Assembly (NCBI RefSeq): GCF_910589235.1 | Contig: NC_060975.1 | Location: 1,992,501 to 2,056,500, forward strand | Direction: 5' to 3' | DNA length: 64,000 nucleotides | From: Vespa crabro | Lineage: Eukaryota > Arthropoda > Insecta > Hymenoptera > Vespidae | Shown: one piece after another, positions 35,722 through 49,189 of the stretch | Position numbering within the stretch: position 1 is the first letter of the stretch | How the letters are laid out: every line of letters begins with the position of its first letter | Position numbers and translations under genes: made by a program | Notes under the pieces: model-generated | What the model was told of the DNA's origin: nothing | Seen by the model: the letters and a program-made list of their open reading frames with translations, nothing else | The model's database searches: none

Positions 35722-37718
35722 TTAATGTACCGATAAAAGTACCATGAAGTATGAAGTCGACGTGCGTAAGATCTTAAAGAAGAAAAAATAATATATTACA
35801 AGGTTTGTATATATGCATGTATGTGTATATATGTATATATATATATATAATATATATTTAAGTTTAAATTGGTTATAATTTAATTAATGGAATTTGTGCT
35901 TACCGTTGCAAAACTTTCTATACAAAAGATAAAGATCTTTCCAGCAGTCAAATTCGATTGTTCGACACTTCTTTTCATTATTAATAATAATAATTTATTT
36001 ATTTCTTTTGGTGCTTCGTACCACATTGAATTATAACTAAAAATTAATAAATATCATTGAATCATGATAGAGTATAATTTATGATAATTATATTTCAATT
36101 CAGTATTGATATTATTATTGTTGCAAAATTCAATATCTTGAATTCTCTTTCTTTCTTTTTTTTTTTTCATTTTTCTTTTAATCAAACTTACGCTTTTCCA
36201 CCTATATTAGTACTATGATCTATTATCATTTGTCCGGCATAAGAAGTATAAAACATGTGGAATAGTTGACCAATTACAAAAAGAACATATCGTAAAACTT
36301 CATCGAATCGTTCCCCCATTTCTTTATTAATCTATAATGCCCATCAAATTGATATACAATTGTTAATCATTTAAACTGATTATAATATATATATATATAA
36401 AAATTGCTTACCCGATACAAAGAAATGGACATGCAAATTATATTGATACCGCTTTGTACGAGTAAAGAATATGAAAACGAAGATTCGATATAATTGGCGA
36501 ACCTTCAGTAGAAAAAACCATTTTAAACATGTGGATTTAATAGACACATGCTATCTCTGTTTTCATACTAACTCTATAGCCCTTTTGTGACCATTAATGG
36601 AAAAGACGAGATTTTCTCTATATTTTTTATGCTGATCATTAGTCCAATTCTTTATTACATATGCGTCCTTTAAAAAATCTTCCAGACGATATCTATGATT
36701 TATAAAATTTATCTTGAAATATTATTTAATTCTAATATAGATAATTCAACGAGGATTATTTATCTTACCCTATAACCGCAAATGTACTGCAAACGTGATA
36801 AGTAAATATCATAAGTTGGATATCGGCAGCTATTAAAACTGTCACAGATATTAATAGGGATATAAACACATGGAAATAAATTGGATAAAAATATTTATCC
36901 TGATCTAGGAAATATTCGCATATAATTGGTAATTTTAAAGGACGAGATTCGTTAAGGGGTTGAATTATATCCATCATACGTGGCACGAAGATAACACCTA
37001 AGAATACTAACGAGGTAAAATATGCATATCCTAGAGAAAAAAATAAAAAAGAAAAGAAAAAAGAAAAAAAAGAAGATAATATTTTATTAAATTGATCGTA
37101 TATGATCTATGAATGAATCAGTTCTTACCGGCGTATATTAAACTATATAATCGTCCTTCCTTAGCGTACTTCGTCATAATTTCAATCTCTTTTTCAGCAT
37201 TCCAAATCTTCCAATCAATGATAATATCATTTAATAATGTTTTCATCTGGGTAGAAAAAAAAAAGGAAAAAAAGAGAAAAGAAAGAAAAGAAACTAAAAG
37301 AATCACAGTTTCTCTTAATCTTAATCGCATTGAAATGATAGCACACTTACATTGTACGGGCTTAAATGAATAGTATAATACTTGATAATTGCGTTCATTG
37401 ATGTACCCCAAACTGGAATAACTTTTAATATAACATCAATATCTTCCTTAGAAGTGTATAATTTTAGAAACTATAATTAAACATATGAAGTAAAATGTGA
37501 ATCTTTTAATTGATATAATAATATGGTCTATATATATATATATGAGTGTATGATATGAGAGAAAAAGGGGAATCAATCACCTGGGGTAAATTAAATGATA
37601 GTAGCATTATATTAATGAGATAAACGCGCCATGAACGAGACTTTTGATAAGGCCACAATCCAAGAAAATATAAGAGAAGATAGTTACACTTATAAAAGCC
37701 ACCCTCGAAGATATTCAT
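35722..37718 (-). CDS. Odorant receptor OR-5, intact, nine exons
   Basis: Exons: 37718-37581, 37470-37351, 37246-37129, 37030-36769, 36692-36573, 36502-36412, 36331-36192, 36036-35904, 35772-35722; 390 aa. It starts MNIFEGGFYKCNYLLLYFLG, and exon 4 carries QPLNESRPLKLPIICEYFLD. Exon 7 is one codon longer (140 bp) and ends DHSTNIGGKA, unlike the YSSE/YSTD form of neighbours. It ends ILRTSTSYFMVLLSVH. The exon 3/4 junction codon is Gly (G|GTAAG to AG|GA) where most copies use A/T-start codons, but the phase is the same. No lesion found. Confidence 0.92.
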
Positions 37719-37826
37719 ATTATCATGTCAAAGACACGATAAATTCTAAACTAATCCTTCTTCTAAAGAGCATAATGGAAGTTACTCCTACTATATGGGG
37801 AGGAGAGGAGGGGGAGTTAGTTTCAT

Positions 37827-37838
37827 ATAAAATATTCA
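37827..37838 (-). promoter_or_regulatory. Conserved OR upstream element, OR-5
   Basis: TGAATATTTTAT, 109-120 nt 5' of the OR-5 ATG. Confidence 0.45.
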
Positions 37839-38561
37839 GAACCGTTCGTCATTCACCCACGACTAGTCACACGACTAGTCACACTTCTTAGATGTTACGT
37901 CAAGAGAATTTATATAGAACCTGTTATTATCATTCAGACATATACGATAATTAATAATATGATTGAACTTTTTTTTTTATCATTTTCATTCTCTTTTACC
38001 CCAAGTATCATCGTACGTGTATTAAAAGATACTGTTTTAATTATATGTTAGTGATCCTCCGCGAAAAGGAAATATGTCTTTGTTAAAAGAGAGATTACAA
38101 TTGAAAATATATAATTTTATCTTTTAAGGTAAGAATTCTAGCTATATCTTGTTGTTTACTTGATCCCTTGCATTTTCATTTTAATTTCAATACACGTTAG
38201 TTCAATAGTCACTGTTAGTACAGAAAATATCGATTCTTTTTATAAGACAATATATTTTATTTCAAAGATAAGAAAATTATTCTTATTACGATTTGATAAG
38301 TTTTTCTTTTCTCTCGTTAAATTATCGATTAATGATTGGATAGATTAATAAGAAGATTTTGGAAAGAGAAAATGAATTGTCTATTATTTCATTTGAAATT
38401 ACCAATACAAAGAAAGGAAAAAAATATATATATGTATATATATATACGTATATATGATTCTAATTCAAATTTATTTTGTTACAATTCTAAAAGAATTCGA
38501 AACTATAGAACGATTAAGATTGTCCTTAATTATTTATAATTTATTAATAAGATTGTCTGAT

Positions 38562-39030
38562 GATTAATGCAATGATAAAAGTATCGTAAAGTATGAGACA
38601 AAAGTTTATTTAACTTTCTTAACTTTGTCGGAGCTTTGTGTTGTGTCAAAAAAAAAAAAAAAAAGAAAAAAAAAGGAAGAAGAAAAAGAAATATCAAATC
38701 AAACATTTTGATAAATTTAAAAGAAATGTTTTTTTTTCAAATTCAATATTTACGTTTTCAAATAAACATCGTTACTGTCGTCTATTATTTTTTGTTTAGA
38801 ATAACTTTTGTTTAGAAAAAATATGTGTGAAATCAATTGGACTATTAGAAAGGCGACATATTTGAAGACATCCATTGATTGTCATCTATCAACAATTAAT
38901 AATTGTATTGTCAGGAAAAATTATTCAAATATATGAAACATCATTTTTAAAGAAAATATTGAATATATTAATGTTACTTACTCGATAAAAAGTAATACTT
39001 TTTGTCATGATAAAAGAAATCAGAATTATT
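38562..39030 (-). pseudogene. Degraded odorant receptor relic (exons 6, 7 and 9)
   Basis: Minus-strand remnants of three exons lie between OR-5 and OR-6. About 38880-38757 reads FKYVAFLIVQLISHIF and later KIIDDSNDVYLKT, an exon 7 followed by a donor-like GTAAA. About 39030-38985 ends in TFYR before GTAAGT, like the end of exon 6. About 38562-38615 resembles the last exon (SHTLRYFYHC in place of TSTSYFMVL). Exon 8 and exons 1-5 are not found. The frame has indels, so this is an old, non-functional copy. Confidence 0.6.
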
Positions 39031-39467
39031 TTGTGCTAATGAAAATTTAATAAATGGTCTTTTTCTTTTCAGCTTTTATGCACGTGAGTTCGAATAAGTG
39101 TCAGGAAAATAAAGTGATGTATACTACTGGTTGATTCATACTCATTGCACATACTATACTCGTCATGATAAAAGTGTAGGACTCCGAAAGACCATAATTT
39201 TCTTCCCGCCTACATATGGATATATATGTAAAAAAAAAAGAAAAAGAAAATAAGAACAGACAAAATATTGCAAACGTTGTGCATTATAATTTCTTTTGTT
39301 GATTCTTTTGACATCTGCTCAAAAATAACATTAAAAGATTATTGCAAATCGAAGAATTATGACAAATAATCAATCAATATCAATGGATAATACGATAAAA
39401 ATTTTCTATTTTTATATAAGTCAAAAAATTATGTTGAATAACTACAGATAATTAATATTATTCATAA

Positions 39468-40915
39468 CTAATGCGTTGATAAAATTACCATGAGATACGA
39501 ACCAGAAGTCTGCAAAATCTTAAAAAAAGAAATATTATTATATAATAAATGAATGTAAAATATAGCAAGTCAATCTTCAAAATTTGTTTACCTTTGAAAA
39601 AGTTTCTAAACAAAATATAAATGTTTTTCCAGCAGTCAAATAACAAGGTTCTATACTTCGTCGTATTATTAATAACACTAATCTATGAATTTCAATTGGC
39701 GCTTTGTACCATAGACCATTATATCTATAAAAATGATAAATTTTTAAGATAAAAATTAATTAACAGTAACTTTTGTTTTATTATATCACGCTTACGCTTT
39801 AGTACGTATATCAGTACTGTAATCTATCATTCTTTGACCTGGATAACATATACATAAAAGATGAACAAACTGAGCACAAGAATAAGAAAAAAATTTAAAT
39901 GCTTCTGATATTTTATCCAGCAACATTAATATCTATAATAATAAATATGAAAAAGGAAAAAGGTATATTTTAAATATAGAAATAAAAAAAAATAGAAACT
40001 TACTTGGAACATAGAAACGCTCAAACATATCAGTCCTATGGAAGATTGCATAAGAAAAGATACCGAATAACAAGATTCAATGAGTTCAGCAAATCTTTTA
40101 GAAAAATATATGAATTAATTAGTAGAGCGACGAACTCATTACATGCGTAATACCATTATCTATAATTTTTAATATTAATTTATATTTAAAGTAGTCTCAT
40201 ACTAACTCCAATGCTCTTTTATGATTTTTAATAGAACGTACTACGTTATCAAAAATCATTTTTCGTTTTTGATTATCCATTAAAATTTTAGAATCGATCT
40301 GATCGTGCAACAAGTGTTCCAGACGAAATCTACAATTTTATATGAAATTAATATTGCCATAAAATATAGCAGGAAAATTTTTATAGGAAAGAAGAGATCG
40401 TCTTTACCCTACTATGGCAAATAAACCGCATATATGTGAATTAAAAACCAAAAATAAACTATCCGTAGCAATGAGTATAGTAATTGCAATCGTAATTTCT
40501 ATACACATGTGACAATAAATCTCATAGAAATATTCATTATCGTCGATGAAATAATAGGCTGTAATTATACTTCTTAATGGGCGAGACTCGTTCAAAGGTA
40601 GAATGACATCCATCAGACGTGGGAAAAGTGGCATAACAAGGAACATTATCATACATGTGTACATATATGCTATAAAAAAAAAAAGGTATCAATTTTCATC
40701 TAGCAGAAAAAAATTATTTTATATTAAATGTTTTTATATATTCACATGTATAAAAAAATGTAAAATATTTCCCTTCGTCGGCAAATTCGTGCATGATATT
40801 CATTTCCTCTTGTGTTTCCCATATTTTCCAATTTTTAGTAATATGTTTCAAAAGATACTGCATCTGCAAAGATAATTTCTACATTAAGAGTATACTTTAC
40901 ATTTATTGATACAAT

Positions 40916-40979
<64 letters not shown>

Positions 40980-41461
40980 AGAAAAAAAGAAAAAGAAAAA
41001 AAAACTATTATAAAAGAGTAAAATATCCATCAAAGAAACGGTACAATATTATTAGTTATTATTATATTACTTTTGGCTATTAAATTAATTAGAAGAAAAC
41101 TTACTTCATTTCTCTGAATCTGATAGGTGTAATATTTAATAAGTATAATGATAAAACCACATATATTTGGTATAGTTTCGAGTATCACATCGATGTTTCC
41201 ATTACAGGTATAAATCAATGCTACCTAATCGATAATCTTATAGTTATCAAAATAATTTAATTGAAATTTCGTTAAATGTACACACATACACATACACAAT
41301 CATATATCTGTAAATACCTGTGTTATAACAAAAATGATAAATATAAAATTAACAATACATCTACGGAAACAACGATCGATCGAATTCTGATAAGGCCATT
41401 GTCCTACCAGCACTAATAAACGTTTATTGAATTTATAGTAATGATGCTCGAAACTATCCAT
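39468..41461 (-). CDS. Odorant receptor OR-6, intact, nine exons
   Basis: Exons: 41461-41318, 41224-41105, 40863-40746, 40669-40408, 40329-40207, 40094-40004, 39932-39796, 39724-39592, 39518-39468; 392 aa. It is the first member of the second sub-clade, with exon 1 of 48 codons (MDSFEHHYYKFNKRLLVLVG, then QWPYQ). Exon 3 has WKIWETQEEMNIMHEFADEG and exon 4 PLNESRPLRSIITAYYFIDD. Exon 7 contains CICYPGQRMIDYSTDIRTKA, and the end is ILQTSGSYLMVILSTH. The exon 3 donor is ACAT|GTGAAT. The A-rich intron 2 (about 40920-41000) is low complexity. No lesion found. Confidence 0.92.
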
Positions 41462-41536
41462 AACGTTACGAAAGCGTAAAGCATTCTAAAGTTATCGATG
41501 TAAATGTAAGATACCCCTTTCACTGGGCGGATCAGC

Positions 41537-41548
41537 ATAAAATAATCA
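41537..41548 (-). promoter_or_regulatory. Conserved OR upstream element, OR-6
   Basis: TGATTATTTTAT, 76-87 nt 5' of the OR-6 ATG. Between it and the ATG lies ATCCGCCCAGTG, also found upstream of OR-7 with one base more. Confidence 0.5.
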
Positions 41549-42067
41549 TAGCTTTTTTCTTATAGAGGATACCCTTCGTGTTATTTGCATATTTTATCAC
41601 GTTGAACGAGAAACGAAATATTGACAGGTATTAATTTGCTGTCAGGTGACAAGAAGAAAAAATATTTCCTGATGGAAAAGGAAATTGAAAGTATGTAATT
41701 TTCTTTATCTACAGAAAATCTTCATACCTTCATTGTCTTCCTTAGACAAAGTTAAATTTATTATTTAATTGATTTTCTTTTTACGGATAAATTTATTCAC
41801 TTGTTTTTATGTATACTCAGTAACGTTGTACTTTTATACTAACATAAGTTTTTAATTTATCATTTATTCATATCATTCAAATTAATACAAATTTAAACTA
41901 ATTTTTAAGATAGAAGATCTTCATCAATTTTGAATAAAGAATTGTCAACGTCTAAGGATTATTGAAATTGATTAATCATTATCAACAAGTAAACGATTCA
42001 AAGTTTTATTATTATCTAAATAAAAATATTCTACTTAATAACTACAATTAATTAATATGATTGACAA

Positions 42068-42531
42068 CTAATGCGTCGATACAATTACCATGAAGTACGA
42101 ATCAGAAGTTTGCAAAATCTTAAAGAAGGAAAATTATTATATAATAAATGAATGTAAAATATAGCAAGTCGATCTTCAAAATTTGTTTACCTTTGAAAAA
42201 GTTTCTAAACAAAATATAAATGTTTTTCCAGCAGTCAAATAACAAGGTTCTATACTTCGTTGTATTATTAATAACACTAATCTATGAATTTCAATTGGCG
42301 CTTTGTACCATAGACCATTATAACTATAAAAATGATAAATTTTTAAGATAAAAATTAATTAACAGTAACTTTTGTTTTATTATATCACGCTTACGCTTTA
42401 GTACGTATATCAGTACTGTAATCTATCATTCTTTGTCCAGGATAACATATACATAGAAGATGAAGAAATTGAGCACATGCAAAAATCAAAAATGTAAGTG
42501 CTTCTGGTGGTTTGTCAAGTGACATTAATAT
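42068..42531 (-). pseudogene. Partial odorant receptor: exons 7-9 only, open frames
   Basis: Exons 42531-42395, 42323-42191 and 42118-42068 match OR-6 exons 7-9. The exon 8 protein differs only at one Arg/Gln position (IIQRSIEPCY against IIRRSIEPCY), and the introns are nearly identical. Exon 7 is more diverged (ILMSLDKPPEALTFLIFACA). All three are open with intact splice sites. No exons 1-6 precede them: from about 42595 the upstream DNA instead matches the 5' flank of OR-7 (about 45190-45270). It therefore looks like a whole copy that lost everything between its promoter flank and exon 7. It could also act as an alternative 3' end for OR-7, which lies upstream on the same strand. Confidence 0.75.
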
Positions 42532-43014
42532 CTACAACGTTAAATATAAAGAAGACATGAAATTTATTTTCATTATAGAAAAGTTTTAAGAAACTTGTAC
42601 GAAGAAATAATATTTCCAATTGAATATTCCTTGAAAGTATGTAATTTTCTTTCTGAAAAACTTTAGACGTTTTGTAACATCCTCTGTACAAAATTGAAAT
42701 TATTAATTCATCGATTTTTCTTCTTATGACTTAATACACTTTGTTACTTTATTATATATATAGTACTCTGTATGCATTTAGTCTCTTATAGCAACAAATG
42801 GTCTTAATTTCTTTTTCATACATTTATTTCCAGTTAATACAGATATAACAATAATATCAATCTAATCTTCATGGTCTTATTATGAAGAATTTATCAACAC
42901 ATAAGGATTATTAAGAATGATTGATCAATCCTAACAGGTAAGACGAAAATTTTATTTTTGTCCAAAGTAAATACAGTGTATTGAATAACTACAGATAATT
43001 AATATTATTCATAG

Positions 43015-44273
43015 CTAATGAGTCGATAAAATTACCATGAAGTAAGAGCCGGAAGTTTGGACGATCTTAAGAAAGAAAAATTATTGTTTGTTAAATGAAC
43101 GTAATGTAGAAATGTTGGATTTTTTAAATTCATGTACCTTCGCATAAGTTTCTAAACAAAATACGAATATTTTCCCCCCAGTCAAATAACATGGTTCGAT
43201 ACTTCTTCGTATTATTAATAACATTAATCTATGTATTTCAATTGGTGCTTCGTACCATAATCCATTGTATCTATAAAACGATAGACATTTATTATAAAGT
43301 TTAATTAATAATAATTTTTTTTTATATTATATCACTCTTACGCATTAAAACGTATTTCAGTGCTATAATCTATTATTCTTTGACCTGGATAACATATACA
43401 CAAAAGATGGACAAATTGACCAGTTCCAGAAATGACGAATCTAAATGCTTCTGTTTTGTTATCCAATAACATTAATACCTATAACAATAAATATAAAGAA
43501 TGAAAAAATATTCTTTTTAATCTGGAAATAAAGAAGCAAAAACTTACTTGGAACAAAGAAACACTCACACCTATCATTCCCATAAAAGCTTGCATCATAA
43601 GAGATACCGAGTAAGAAGTTTCAATAAGATCAGCAAACCTTTTCAAAAAAGATTCGAATAAGATAAATAATCATCGAACTCATTCATGTTTAAGGTACTA
43701 TATATATGTATATAATTTTATATGAATTTATATTATTATTATATTTATACTAACTCCAATGCCCTTTTATGATTTTTAATAGAATGTACTACATTATCAA
43801 AACACATCTTTCTTGTACGGCTATCGAATAAATGTCCCGAGTCAATCGGATCTTTAAACAAATGTTCCAGACGGTATCTACAATTTCATCTGGAATTAAT
43901 TATCATCGTAAATTATATTTATATATATATATATATATATAAAAAAAAAAAGAAAAAAAGAAAAAAAAAGGAATCTTCCTTACCCAATTGCAGAAAACAA
44001 ACCGCATATGTGTGAATTAAAAACCAAAAATAGAGTATCCGAAGCGATTATTACAGTAATTCCAATTATAATTACAATACTCATGTGAAAATAAATGGAA
44101 TAAAAATATTCTTCTTCGTCAACGAAATAATAAGCTGTAATAATAGCTTTCAAAGGGCGAGACTCGTTCAATGGTTCAATGATATCCATGAGACGTGGGT
44201 AAAAAGGCAATATGAGAAACATTATCTCACTTATGGATATATATACTATAAAAATAATGTATTGATTTTTATC

Positions 44274-44304
<31 letters not shown>

Positions 44305-45003
44305 ACAATCTTATTTCAACAAATGCTTACTTATATAGAATAATGTAAGGAATCTTCCTTCATTGGCAAATTTGTGCATGATATCCATTTCTTCTTGAGT
44401 TTTCCATATTTGCCAATTGCCAATAGTATGTTTCAAAAGATTCTGTATCTGCAACAATATCTTCTAAATCGGAATACTTTCAATTTATCGTTGCAAATGA
44501 CAAAAAAAAAAAAAAAGAGAAAAAAAAACGATATAAGAAAATTATTTTAATAAAACTGCAATATTATTTTCATTTTAACTATCAAATTAGTTAAAAAGAA
44601 AAACTCACATTTTTTCTTTGAATCTGATACGTATAATATTTAATTGTTACAAGTAAACAAACAGTTAGAGATGGTATACTGTCAAGTATTATATCGATAT
44701 CACTTCTATACTCATAAATCACTCCTATCTGTCAATAATTTTGTAGTTAAAACGATTATTGAGTTAAAACTCTTTTAAATACGAACGCGCGCCCGCACAC
44801 GCATACACACCACACACATACACACACACAGCAGAGAAATATGTTAAATCTATTAATACCTGTGTAAAAAGAAAACTATAAATTGCAAAATTTACAATGC
44901 ACATACGGAAAAAACGATCATTCAAATTCTGATAAGGCCATTGTCCTATCAGTACTAATAAACGTTTGTTGAGTTTATAGTAAGGGTGCTCAAAAGTGTC
45001 CAT
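43015..45003 (-). CDS. Odorant receptor OR-7, intact, nine exons
   Basis: Exons: 45003-44860, 44728-44609, 44448-44331, 44245-43984, 43877-43755, 43638-43548, 43478-43342, 43270-43138, 43065-43015; 392 aa. It starts MDTFEHPYYKLNKRLLVLIG, then QWPYQ. Exon 3 gives WQIWKTQEEMDIMHKFANEG and exon 4 EPLNESRPLKAIITAYYFVD. Exon 6 is FADLIETSYSVSLMMQAFMG. Exon 7 ends YSTEIRFNA, and the C terminus is IVQTSGSYFMVILSTH. Closest to OR-6. All junction phases agree and no stop interrupts the frame. Confidence 0.92.
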
Positions 45004-45078
45004 AACGTTTCGAAAGCGTAAATCATTCTAAAGATATCGAAGCAAGGACAAGCTCCCTTTTTACTGGGGCGGATTAAC

Positions 45079-45090
45079 ATAAAATAATCA
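45079..45090 (-). promoter_or_regulatory. Conserved OR upstream element, OR-7
   Basis: TGATTATTTTAT, 76-87 nt 5' of the OR-7 ATG, exactly the same spacing as OR-6. Confidence 0.5.
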
Positions 45091-45626
45091 GTACTTCTTC
45101 TTCTTGCAGAGAACCACTCTATCTATTATCTGTATATGTGTCTGATCGAAAGAAAAAAGAAATAAGGACAGGTACTAATTTACCTTCAACTTGTACGAAG
45201 AAATAATATTTCCAATGGAATATTTCTTGAAAGTATGTAATTTTCTTTTTGAAAAACTCAAGACATTTATCGTATACTTTATACACGATTGAATTTATTA
45301 ATTCATCGTTCTTTTTCTTACAGATAAATGTACTCTTTTATCTTATTATATACTTAGTACCGTATATTCATTGTACTCTTAAACCAACTTCTGTTTGTAA
45401 TTTCTTTTTTATATATTATTTCAGTAAATACAAATTAAATCCGATTTTAACAAGAGATTAGATTTTTATTATCTTAAAACAAGGTGATTGATAATGTGTA
45501 AAGAATATTAGGACGTGATTGATTAGTCGATACAAACACAAGTAGCTCTTTTTACACAACACAAAGCTCAATTTATACGTAAGTAATAACTTTGAATAAC
45601 TATAAATAATTAAATATCATTGAAAG

Positions 45627-47620
45627 CTAATGCACAGATGATATTACCATGAAATACGAGGTGGAAGTTTGCACGATCTTTAAAAGAGAAATTGATATCT
45701 TTGTTAAATAGACAAATTTTTCAATGCAATTATTATTTTGTATTACCATACCGTTGAAAAGCTTTCGAAGCACAATACAAATGCTTTTCCAGCAGTTAAA
45801 TAACAAGGCTGGAGACTTCTTCGGATTACTAATAATATTAAATTGTGTATTTCGATTGGTGCCTTGTACCACAGACCGCTATATCTATGAAAAGAAAAAA
45901 AAAAATTTATATAGAAATATATTAATAGTTAGAAAATATTTATTATCAATTATATTACTAACGCTTTAATATGTATATCGGTACTATAATCGATTATCTT
46001 TTGACCGGGATAACACATACAAAAAATGTGAACGATTTGAGCAGCCGCAAAGGCTATGTATCTGAACGCTTCACTCGATTTTTTCAAAACTATTATTATC
46101 TATAATATAGACGCAAATGATTAGAGTGATTGATGTGATATTTAAGAAGAAAAAAATAAATAATTAAATAAATAAAATAAAAAGAGAAAAGAAAACGATT
46201 ATGACTTACTTGATATAAAGAAAGGCTCATACACACCAAACTCGAGCCAACTTGGGAAAGTAAAAAAAACGAATAAGAAGATTCAATGAGGTCAGCGAAC
46301 CTTTTGAAAAACAAAAAGTAAAAAAAAAAAGAGAGAGAGAGAGAAACAAGAAAATACAAAAGAAACATTCTTAATCATAATTAAACATTTAATTACGTAA
46401 TAATTGTTAATGTACTAACTCTAAAGCCCTTTTATGTATTTCAATGGTACGAACGACATTTTTGAAGCACATCCTACGAGAACGATAATCTAATAAATTT
46501 ATCATATTCGTTTGATTCTTTAACAAATGTTCCAGGCGAAATCTGTAATAGATAGAATTATAAAAAAAAAAAAAGAAAAGAAATTATAACATAAAAAAAA
46601 AAAAAAAAAGAAAAATTAAGTACGATATAAGTGAACGTTTTATCAAATATTTGTTACCCCACTGTTGTGAATATACCGCAAACGTGCGAATTGAATATCA
46701 ACAAAAGGACATCGTTCGATATTAACACTGTTATTCCAACAACGATCACTATACTCATGTGAAAGTAGATTGGAAAGAAATGTTGATCTTCGTCGATAAA
46801 ATACTCGCTTTTAAATATAGGTCTCAAAGGCCGAGACTCGTTTAATGGTACTATTATATCCATGATAAATGGAAAAAATGGCATTAAAAGGAACAACGTC
46901 ATGCACGAGTATATATATGCTATATAATAAAAAAAATAATATATATATATATATGTAATATTATTTAAGTAACAAACGTTAAATTAAAATTATATATACA
47001 TATATCTCACACGTATAAAAAAAAGTTAACAATTTTCCTTCCTCGCTATATTTACGCATTATATCCATTTCCTCTTTGGACTCCCATAATTTCCAATGTT
47101 TTATTATACGTTCGAAGAGATTTTTAATCTATGAGAATAAAAAAAAAAAAAAAGAAAGAAAGAAGAAAAATTATATCGCACATTATATTAGTGTATATCT
47201 TGATTTTTTTTTTTTTTTCAACAGAAAGAAAAAGTGAATGTAACTATACGAACTCACATTATTTCTGCATATATAAAACATGGAATATTTGGATGTGATC
47301 GTTATCAATGATGTTATAGGTGGTATAATTTCTATCAATGTGTCAACATCTCCATTAGTGTATAACAATGATATCTGGTGTTACATTTATAAGAAAAATA
47401 AATATTTCATAAATGTACACATATTTATGTATGAACACAAATTAATGTATATTTATGAATGATATATGTTACGTACCTGAGTAATACCAAAACTAAACAA
47501 CAGACTAGTCACAAAGCACATACGAAAACGTTGATCAAATTTATGCTGATAAGGCCATTGTCCTATCAGTAACAAGAGACGTTTGTTAAGTCTATAGTAA
47601 GGATGTTCGAAAACTTCCAT
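45627..47620 (-). CDS. Odorant receptor OR-8, intact, nine exons
   Basis: Exons: 47620-47477, 47374-47258, 47128-47011, 46919-46658, 46542-46420, 46300-46210, 46099-45963, 45884-45752, 45677-45627; 391 aa. Exon 2 is one codon shorter than in the other copies (117 bp). It starts MEVFEHPYYRLNKRLLLLIG. Exon 3 has WKLWESKEEMDIMRKYSEEG and exon 4 VPLNESRPLRPIFKSEYFID. Exon 6 is FADLIESSYSFFLLSQVGSS, exon 7 ends YSTDIHIKA, and the end is IVQTSTSYFMVISSVH. The exon 7 donor is GC|GTTAGT where the others use GTAAG or GTGAG. The frame is open throughout. Confidence 0.92.
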
Positions 47621-47705
47621 AGTGTTTCGAAGAAAACAAACTATTTTGTAATAATCAAAGAAAGAAGAAAGGAATAAAGGATTTCACCTGTTGGATAGAA
47701 TCAAC

Positions 47706-47717
47706 ATAAAGTAATCG
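47706..47717 (-). promoter_or_regulatory. Conserved OR upstream element, OR-8
   Basis: CGATTACTTTAT, 86-97 nt 5' of the OR-8 ATG; two differences from the clade form. Confidence 0.4.
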
Positions 47718-48261
47718 AAGAGCTATATTTATTCAAAAATATGATTCTATAGTGCCAAAGAGAAAGGAACAAGTAACAATCATATCATCTATTATGTTTA
47801 ACATGCAAATAAGATATGTTTTTGAAGAATGAAACTTACTATTAGGTCGAATGATATATAATTTTCTTGGTGTCAAGCGTCGAATGTATAGGAACGAGTA
47901 AGTCGTCATAGAATTTATTATTCAATTCTATACTATACAGATTCTTTTGACGAGTGCACATATCTACTATATCCTAGTCCCTTTGAATTGTCATTTTATT
48001 TTACTTACTACTTTGCATTCTTTTTCGTCGAAAAGAGAATAATCAAAGATCATACTCGAAGGTAAATTCTTTTCTTTTCTTTTCGTTTCTTTTTTTTCTT
48101 TTTCTTTTACTTTTTCCTTTTTGTTATTTTTATTTTTTTTTTTTTTTTTCTTTACATACAATTTAATACACAAATTAGTGATAAATAGAATATGATCATT
48201 TAAAATTATTTTAAATTATTTTAAAACTATAAAATATTAATATTGTTATTGTATTGGATAA

Positions 48262-49150
48262 TTAATGGACCGATGAAATTACCATAAAATAAGAAGTAGA
48301 AGTTTGTAAAATCTTAAAATGAAAAAAACAATATTAATAATTATTAAATCAATTTTATATATTGTAAATTTATATTAATAATTATATTATCCGTACCGTT
48401 GCAAAAGTTTCTAAACAAAATATGAATATTTTTCCAGCAGTTAAATAAGATGGTTCCAAACTTTTTCGCATTATCAATATTAATAATTTATGTATCGACA
48501 ATGGCGCTTTATACCATAGTCCATTGTATCTACAAAAAAATATATGGTTTTTATCGAAAATAGAATATTTGTATGGAAATTAATATTATACTTACGCTTT
48601 GATACGTATATCGGTGCTATAATCTATCATTCTTTGTCCAGGATAACACATGCAGAAAAGATGAAGCAATTGAGCAACTGCAAAATTGAAATACCTAAAC
48701 GCTTCTACTGAATTTTGCAAAACTATCAGCATCTGTATAAGAATATAAAAATATTAAAAGCAATATCTAATAACAATGAAAGAAAAATGAAAAAATTAAT
48801 AATTACTTCGAACAAAGAAATACTCATACATATCAAACTCAAGCCAGATTGTATCAGTAATGACACCGAGTAAAAAGATTCAATGTGTTCAGCAAACCTT
48901 ATCAAAGAAAAAAAATGAAGCAAATATCAATTAAATTACTTTACATAATTGTGCAATATTCATATATATAGGATGCGCCAAAAATTCTTAAATTATTTTC
49001 TAAAATTGATTATCCTTTTTTAAAACTTTATAAGCTTGCAGTTAGATTTACGTTCAAAAGAATTAACGTAGGAGATTTCGATAAAGAATAATTGATTTTC
49101 AAAATCACCTAAGAACTTTTGACCTATCTTTATAATTGATATTACATATA

Positions 49151-49189
<39 letters not shown>

